A DNA stretch of 64,000 bases from Paramarasmius palmivorus (lineage: Eukaryota; Basidiomycota; Agaricomycetes; Agaricales; Marasmiaceae), in contig JAYKXP010000032.1 of the NCBI GenBank assembly GCA_037176845.1, positions 310,001 to 374,000 on the forward strand, written 5' to 3'. Positions 57,416 through 64,000 of this stretch are shown here, in pieces; position 1 is the stretch's first letter; each line of letters starts with the position of its first letter. Under the pieces are notes generated by a model. The model worked only from the letters and a program-made list of their open reading frames with translations, did not search any database and had not been told where the DNA came from. Made by a program: the position numbers and the translations under genes.

Positions 57416-58105
57416 AGTGGTTGGACCAGCCAGTCCAGTAGCTCTATAATTCTTTCCAATGTTTCAAAGACGTAACTTGAAGACGAAAACGCAATATAGT
57501 GAAGAGAAAAAGATTGCATGTACTGTATCATTGTGGCCTTGGGTATGATGTCTGGTGTACGTATGAGATATAGTGATAATAAGTGAGTAATTGACAGTGT
57601 TCGTGAGGATGAGTGGGTGTATAGAATTAAAATAGATAGTATCTCTTCGAAGACCAAAAAACTGAGAGAGCGAGAAGCCGTACGTAGAGCCAAGCAATGA
57701 TGTGAAGCAGCTTTTCTGGCAGACGACGATAGAAGAAAACGTTAGTGACTAGGGAAAGGGAGAGAGAACAAGTAGATTGTATATACACGTCGTGACAAAA
57801 GATGCAGGCAACAAAAACGGGGGTAACTTTTTGGTCTTGATTAGAATGTTGGGGGCGGGGTGAATGTAGACATGAGAGGGAGACCGTTTTTGCAAATTTA
57901 CGTATCAGGAAGAACGCCCCAGTAACAGGGCGCACTTGGATGACAACATGGAGAAGAAAAGAAAAAACCAAATCAGCAAATCCTCCCTCCCAAACCCGCA
58001 ACAACCATTCGTGTGAGGGTAATCCAACATTAAGAGTCGTGACAAGACGATAACGCACTACCAGGGCCACCGGGGCTGGGCTAGGCGTGATCACCATGGC
58101 TAGCA
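57416..58105. other. Convergent 3' flanks, no gene seen
   Basis: Sequence between the MDR gene stop and the BNI4 homologue stop on the other strand; only short frames without domains. Confidence 0.4.
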
Positions 58106-61100
58106 CTAAACGAAGAATTGGGTACTAAAAAGAAATCAATAAAAGCTGCATGGCATTAAATAAAGTAAACGTACTGGATCCGACTGGCGGCATGCACTTC
58201 CATCTCCTCCATCTTGTAGCTGTTCAGTTCTTCTTTGATTCTTTGTGCCAACGCCGGCGTTAATCGACTCCATGTGGCCGGTTCACTTCGCCTATCGTAC
58301 ATACTAGCACTGAAAGTATCGTACACCGACAGGTTGTTCGCAAACGCCAAACGCTTGTGGGGTGCTGTGGCAGATCGATGAGTGAGCGTGGGAGCTGGAG
58401 TATTGAGCGACAGTGAGAGGGCAGGTGCCGACGAATTAGAATGGCTGAACATTGGAGCATTGGACGGTTTTTCTAAGAACAGTAAGCAAGAGCTGGCGCA
58501 CAGGCAACAGGAAAACTTACGGGGTGTGTCCATAGTCGCTTTGATGGGCGAGCTATCAAACGACAAAGGTGGCAATGATGGAGCCGACGTTGGAGTTGAT
58601 GATGGAGGTGCATGACCACCGCTCGAATGTGAACCGTGCCTATGAAGACCGTCGATGTGATCCGGATCTGGACTAGGCATCCTGGCCAAAGGACCGGCCT
58701 CAGTTTGCGACGAATGTGCATTGTAGCTGTTTGACCTGGTCCTATTGGCGTGTTGCTGGGCTGGATGTTGCGAGTCGGCCAAGTAGTTATGTTGATCGTA
58801 GTTGGTCGCATCTGATAGGGGGAAAGGAGCATGGTTTTTAGTATCTGCACAAAGACGGTGAGAGTCGTTTGGACTAGCATCGAGTGCCAACGAACGGAGA
58901 GAACGAGAAGGGGTAGGACAGAAAACAGAAAAGACACGTACGTTTGAGTATTCCTTTATTCGGCACCCGGGTTCGTTCTACACTTCGTCTAACATCGACC
59001 GCCCATGGTTCGTCATCTTCCTCAGCTTCACCACCCTGCCAATCAGCGCCACCGGCGTTACCGGGTGCATTGAGATCAACCCTGTCCATACCCATCCTTA
59101 TCGTCACATCCTCCTCTTCTTCACCATCCCAGTCATCATCGTCATCATCCCATCCATCAGCGTTGTGATGCTGCTGGTTGTTTGTCTGACCATACCCACT
59201 ACTAGATGCCACTCGCCCATGCCCATCCTCACTGTAGTCATCATCATCATCCTCTACGAACACCCTCGTGCCGTCTTCGTTAACTCTCACACCACCGCCA
59301 CCTTTAACGGGACTACGGTTATGCGTACCTCGATCCCACACCGGGATACCAGCTCCACCTCCATTCACGCCATTGGCCTTCTCTGCGGCTTCTCGGGCGG
59401 CAGCTGCTTCCCTTTCCTCTTTCTCCTTCTGCGCCTTCGCAGCGGCCTCAGCATTCGATTTCATCGTATGCTGTCTTGCCAACTTGGCAGCAGGACTCAA
59501 ACCTGCCAACTCGGCAGCATTCCATTCTCCGCTTCCCGAGCTACGATCCAGCTCAGCAGTGACATGAGACACAGACGCTTCACTAGCCTGTGCCTTTGCG
59601 GTGGATTTCTTTTTGTCCTTCTTTTTCGATTTTTTGTCCTTCTCCTTCCCGTCGGAACTCGAGGCAGCCACGCCAGTGTCGCTGCCGTCGTCCTCGGGAA
59701 TGTCTTCCTTCTTCTTCTTATCCTTATCTTTGAATAGACTCGTTATCCCGGCCAACGAGTTCCGTCTGGCTAGTCGTCCCATACTACCCAGTTTCCTTAT
59801 CATGACACTAGCACTGGACACCGTACTACTCAAACTGATGTTATCCGTAGACGCATTCAGTCGTGAGTTGAACAATGAAGCAGCTCGTCCTCGCTTTTTA
59901 GGCGGCGGTGCAGTGGTTGATGCTATCGACGGTGCAGTGTTGGCATTAAGCGTGGTACTAGTTGCCGTGGTGCCAGATGTTTGAATCGTGTTGGTCGACT
60001 CTGCATCTGACATGATAGTACCGTCTGTACTGGGACGTGGAATGGTCCGTGGAGGTATGGCTTTTAATGGGGACTTGCCAAACTTGGAGGCTTTGATACT
60101 TTCGTCGTCGTCTCCATTATCGTCTCCAGTACCAAGTCCTTCCTCTTCTTTGATCTGAGCACCAAAAGTCAAAGCACGCCTTAAACGCCCTTTGAGTCCA
60201 CCACTCCGACCATGATGACGTGGATCTGAGGCAGCCTCCTCACGTATCATCGCAGCCAGATCGGCGTCATCTCTTGACATGCGCTTTTCCGAGGCTGAAA
60301 ATGATGTGCCTTGTGATAGAGGTGAGGGCCGTGCTGGCCGGGGTATTGTCGCAGTGGGGATAGAGGTCGAGCTTGCTGCTGACGTGGAGGTAGAAGAGGT
60401 AGACGACGGCGTGTTAACACCGGAGCCGGTAGTGGAAGATGGCGAGGGTGATTGAGAGGTGGCAGTGGCGGATGATGTCCGAGCAATGCCAGACGATGAG
60501 CTAGTGTTGGACGAAGCGGAAAGGTTCCGGTGGTGCGGTGGAGCGGGGTGAGGTAGATTATGGTTATTATGAGGGGAATGAGAGTGTGAGTGCGATTGCG
60601 AGTGGGGTGAATGAGTGTGGTGCTGCTGGTGAGGCATCTGCCGTTGCGATGAAATTGAACCGGAATGTGAGCGATTTGAGCTGCTGGAGCTTCCGCCTAC
60701 AGGTGAACCACCACCCGACGGTCTACCACGAACGCTGCCGTTGGGAGTACTATGACCTCCTTGGCTTCCTCGACCACTCTGATTGCTGTCGGTTCTCTGA
60801 CGCTGACTATGCGTAGAGTTTACCGAAGATGACGAGCCTGAAGCATCGGGACGAGCATATGGTGGATTCGGTATCCCAGAGCGCCAATCGTTGTTATTGG
60901 TGCTGGCATTACTGCTCTCAGGGAAATTGTAAGAGCCCTGGCTTTGAGTAGATCCCTGACGCGCCGGTCTTCGATAAGGATGGAAACCGGGATATTGGCC
61001 ACCGTTCTGACCTTGCTGTTGTTGTTGCTGCGGTGGTGGCGGTGTTCCAGATGGGAATGGGTTAAACATCTGTCCCAACTGGTTTTGAGCAAAGTAGTCA

Positions 61101-61480
61101 TTGTTTGAAGACGAGGGCGAGTTTCTGGAGCCTGGGGACATCTGAATGGCTTGTTGTGCAGAAAACATCATCTGTTGATATGCCCACTGTGCGAGCTGGG
61201 GATTGGAAGGGTCAAAGTAAGGAGGTTGCTGAGGAAAGCCTGGGGAAGACTGCTGGGGATTTTGGTAGAATGAAGGGTAGAAAGGTTGAGCAGATATGGA
61301 GGGAGTCCATTGACCCTGGGGTTGCTGTTGTTGTAAAGGAAAGGTATAAGGCATTTGCTGCTGCTGTTGTTGGGGTGAGTTCGCATGCTGTGGGGACTGC
61401 TCTCGGTCGTTTGCTGGTGATGAGCGCTGCTGTCTTGGGTCCATTGTGTTATGCCAATCTGGAGGAGCGAGCACGGCCAT
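58106..61480 (-). CDS. BNI4: BNI4-like bud-neck scaffold (PP1 targeting subunit)
   Basis: A gene of about 1,080 residues starting MAVLAPPDWHNTMDP. The first ~900 residues are disordered: Gln-, Ser-, Pro- and Asn-rich runs, a Lys-rich stretch and acidic Asp/Glu repeats. The final ~70 residues are the conserved BNI4 end: KRLAFANNLSVYDTFSASMY, where RLAF fits the RVxF motif that binds phosphatase PP1, then YDRRSEPATWSRLTPALAQR and IKEELNSYKMEEMEVHAASR, ending RIHTQFFV in a last exon placed by a GTACGT donor. In yeast Bni4 places PP1 and chitin synthase III at the bud neck; in a filamentous fungus a septum or cell-wall role is inferred. Confidence 0.8.
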
Positions 61481-64000
61481 CAACCAACCGACTTTTTCCC
61501 TTAATTCTCAGCCAAAAAAGTCCCACTGAATGAGAATTATAATACCTTTGAGGAATTGTGCTCGACGCGGGGGGCAGCGAGCAGGGTCTGTCTACGCTGT
61601 GGTGGACAACGAAGAGTGCTGGTTGGCAATGGAGACGACCGTCCACCGAATCTGATCTCAGTTCTCAGGAGTCGTCACGTGCCGTCGCCTCGTTCTTCAG
61701 GCAACGTTGTTTTCGTATTTCCGCCCCAAACCCTTCACTACCACCCGGGCTCTAATCATTCTTCGCTCATAAATTGGACTTTACTGGTCACTGCAATATG
61801 GCTGGCTTTCTAGTTTTCTTCTCCTAGAAGTACGGTCTAAACGGCTATCGATCCCCACCGGACGGAAGCAGCCGTTTCGGCTGCATTGACATCAATTTTT
61901 TTACGGTTTGCGTTCAAACGCGTCCCGCCGACATTATCCACAGATTTTCCCATGGAGACGTGGATGGTCTTGGAAATCCTTGCCCATGATGCTTGATAGC
62001 TCATGACCTTTGAGTTCCAACAGGAAAAACTTGCATGGGAAGCTAGTTATACCTCTCAAATGGCTCTAGCCAACACTCCAACTCAATAGCCACGTCGTAC
62101 GTGCGGTTCACGCAAGGATCGGAAGCTTGGCAATCCAACTGACTCTGTTCTCTTAAATTATTCCAGGGTTCAAACGTTTATTAGTATACTGTATTACGAT
62201 CCAGGAACATTATAACGGCTCCTTCTGCCTTCCGACTTTCCGGCGCAGCTTCGAGGTGGACCTTCAAAGTCAACGCTCAATTCTCCATTCCCCGCTGGGT
62301 GTTCTGGGCCTACCCTCTACGGTCCTCTATCGCCATCTTTGCGGTTTTCTTCGGTTTCGCAGTCGCAACACTATACCCAGATATAGTCTAGCTGTCATCA
62401 CATCACAGCGAACCACAGAACATGGAAACTCGGTCAGATGGCACCCATTTCAAGGGAAAATGTCGCCTTCTTACCGTATATAAATAAAGTTGTCTCTCCA
62501 CGCGCATGATTTCCGAATCCAAGTGTCGTGGCGTTGGGTTGCGGCGCTGGCCGATTTTGTGCTATCAACTCGGGACTTTCTCAACCTATCTTTATCACCG
62601 CAAGGCCGATGTGTTATTCGTACTCTCCCAGGTCTGCGATCCCAATGACACTCTGAGAAAGAAAGCGAGGCTTCTTCTAATTCATACTGACAGTGGCGAG
62701 TGACACTGAATGATGTCGCTTCAGCCAGCCATAAATCGCACTCGGATACCCCATCATCATCATGATCAACAATCCCGAGACCCTGATCTGTTCCAGTAAC
62801 TGTTACATTTAGAGGCACGGTTCCCGGCACTGTTACCTGGTCCCCATGCATTTCTCAACAAGGAAACCTCAATCAACAAAGACCACCTCACCAGGATTCG
62901 GGGTGACACGCATGGGATCGAGCAGTACGCGTCGCGTAGAAGCGCGTTGACTTGTGTGTAGATGGTCGTGTTATCTCCTTGGCACCCTGGATCCGATGAC
63001 TATCATTTATCACAGTGACCCCAACTGTCCCCAGTTGCAAACGGGTCGCTCCCCACTTTATCACGAGGAATCAGAACATTCCACTCCAAAACTACGGATG
63101 GCTCGGTGGTACTTGGTAGCCAAAATTCGCGTCGCAATCGCTTCACATTGCACAATAACCCAACTGCTACTTCGGGATGGGATCATGGCGTGTACATTGG
63201 CTTATGATAACATGAGAAGTATTTTATATTCCCAATATATTCCTAATACACGTTGATAACACCAACAGGAAGGAAAGCTTCTACTTCTGGGGGAGTACGT
63301 GCGTAATGTTGATCGAAGTTGGACCTGTATGCCCGGTGAACAAACTAGAACCCTCTTTCATCCATACTCTCCAGTATAACATCGAGCATTCAACGCCACC
63401 AACTAGGCCTTCTTTTGCTGAGAACCCTACATATTATGTTGACGAGGCTTCCATCCGAGTCTCCTCGGGCATTATTGCGGTTTGCCACCTATTTATTTTA
63501 CATCCAGCCTTAAGGCCGGCTTTACCAAGCCAAAGATGCAGCGGCGCGTCGTACGATCCGATGGCAAGCACCCCCCGAACTCAGGGAACCAGAAATTTTA
63601 CTATGGCTCACTGTGATCGAATGAAACGCGCAATATCGATGATCCTCCTTCCGGCGCTGCGGATACCGTTTCTTCGCTGTGGCGTCTTGCATGTCTTCAA
63701 AGTTAGGCATAATGAGCGGATAATGGCACGCCAAACCAAGCCTGACAGTAGTCACTCTACACTGAGTTAAACCTAACGAGGTTCTAGGTTGAATATCATT
63801 TACTGACTTCCTGAAGACAACCCATTCATGGACTAGATATATTGCGTTCATCGTATCGCACAATCGCACGACTGTGGCTTCGGAACTCCCATCAGCGAAA
63901 ATTTGTCGATAAAGAATCTAGACAGGTCATCTCCAAATTTATCGGTCATCTGCTGCAGCTCGTGCTTGAACAATCATCGCGGCGTTATGACTGGGTTTGA
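61481..64000. other. Upstream region of the BNI4 homologue and long stretch without recognised genes
   Basis: 61481-61760 is the likely promoter of the minus-strand BNI4 homologue. Beyond that, frames of 65-154 codons occur on both strands but have no domain, signal peptide or splice-compatible partners. No tRNA, rRNA or inverted-repeat element was found by eye. Confidence 0.4.

Noticed and set aside
62471..62851. 126-codon minus-strand open frame
   Set aside because: ATG start but no domain, signal peptide or plausible promoter; composition does not differ from neighbouring non-coding DNA.
63306..63770. 154-codon plus-strand open frame near the window end
   Set aside because: The opposite strand is equally open, no motif is recognised and no splice partners were found.

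Overview
The window is from a filamentous basidiomycete, most likely a wood- or litter-decaying Agaricomycete. The evidence is intron-dense genes (introns mostly 46-66 bp, GT-AG), a FunK1 kinase, an Agaricomycete-type seven-helix membrane protein, an AA9 LPMO, a GH79 glycosidase and a secreted heme peroxidase. Exon joins given here were checked by reading phase for most genes; for the two UNC93-like transporters, the nuclease, the peroxidase, the MDR reductase and the BNI4 homologue only the key joins were checked.

Layout. 1-6.65 kb: 3' part of a very long TBC (Rab-GAP) gene. 7-11 kb: an unrecognised F-box-like gene lying between a broken relic and the intact copy of a secreted DOMON heme-domain gene, then an ABM monooxygenase. 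11.1-12.1 kb: an AT-rich element with terminal inverted repeats. 13.6-21.4 kb: AA9 LPMO, Rab escort protein, GH79 and FunK1. 21.6-25.8 kb: a small membrane protein, then a 3.16-kb non-autonomous inverted-repeat element. 26-34 kb: GET2, a mitochondrial ribosomal protein, a short motif-rich protein, a secreted peroxidase and COA6. 34.7-40.4 kb: a second member of the motif-rich family and a segmental duplication carrying a hotdog thioesterase (first copy broken, second intact) on either side of a seven-helix protein gene. 41-43.4 kb: ATP-grasp protein and SMN. 44.3-51 kb: two UNC93-like transporters in opposite orientation around a FAD oxidoreductase. 51.5-61.5 kb: SNM1/Artemis-type nuclease, MDR reductase and a BNI4 homologue. 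61.5-64 kb: no gene recognised.

How the genes fit together. Housekeeping genes (Rab recycling, tail-anchored protein insertion, mitochondrial translation and COX assembly, snRNP assembly, DNA repair, bud-neck scaffold) alternate with secreted oxidative and hydrolytic genes (DOMON, AA9, GH79, peroxidase), several of which have a good TATA box 55-90 bp before the start codon. The most unusual items are a pair of paralogous motif-rich proteins that match no family I know, and a recent duplication in which an inversion and two tiny insertions with 8-bp target duplications can be read by comparing its two copies.
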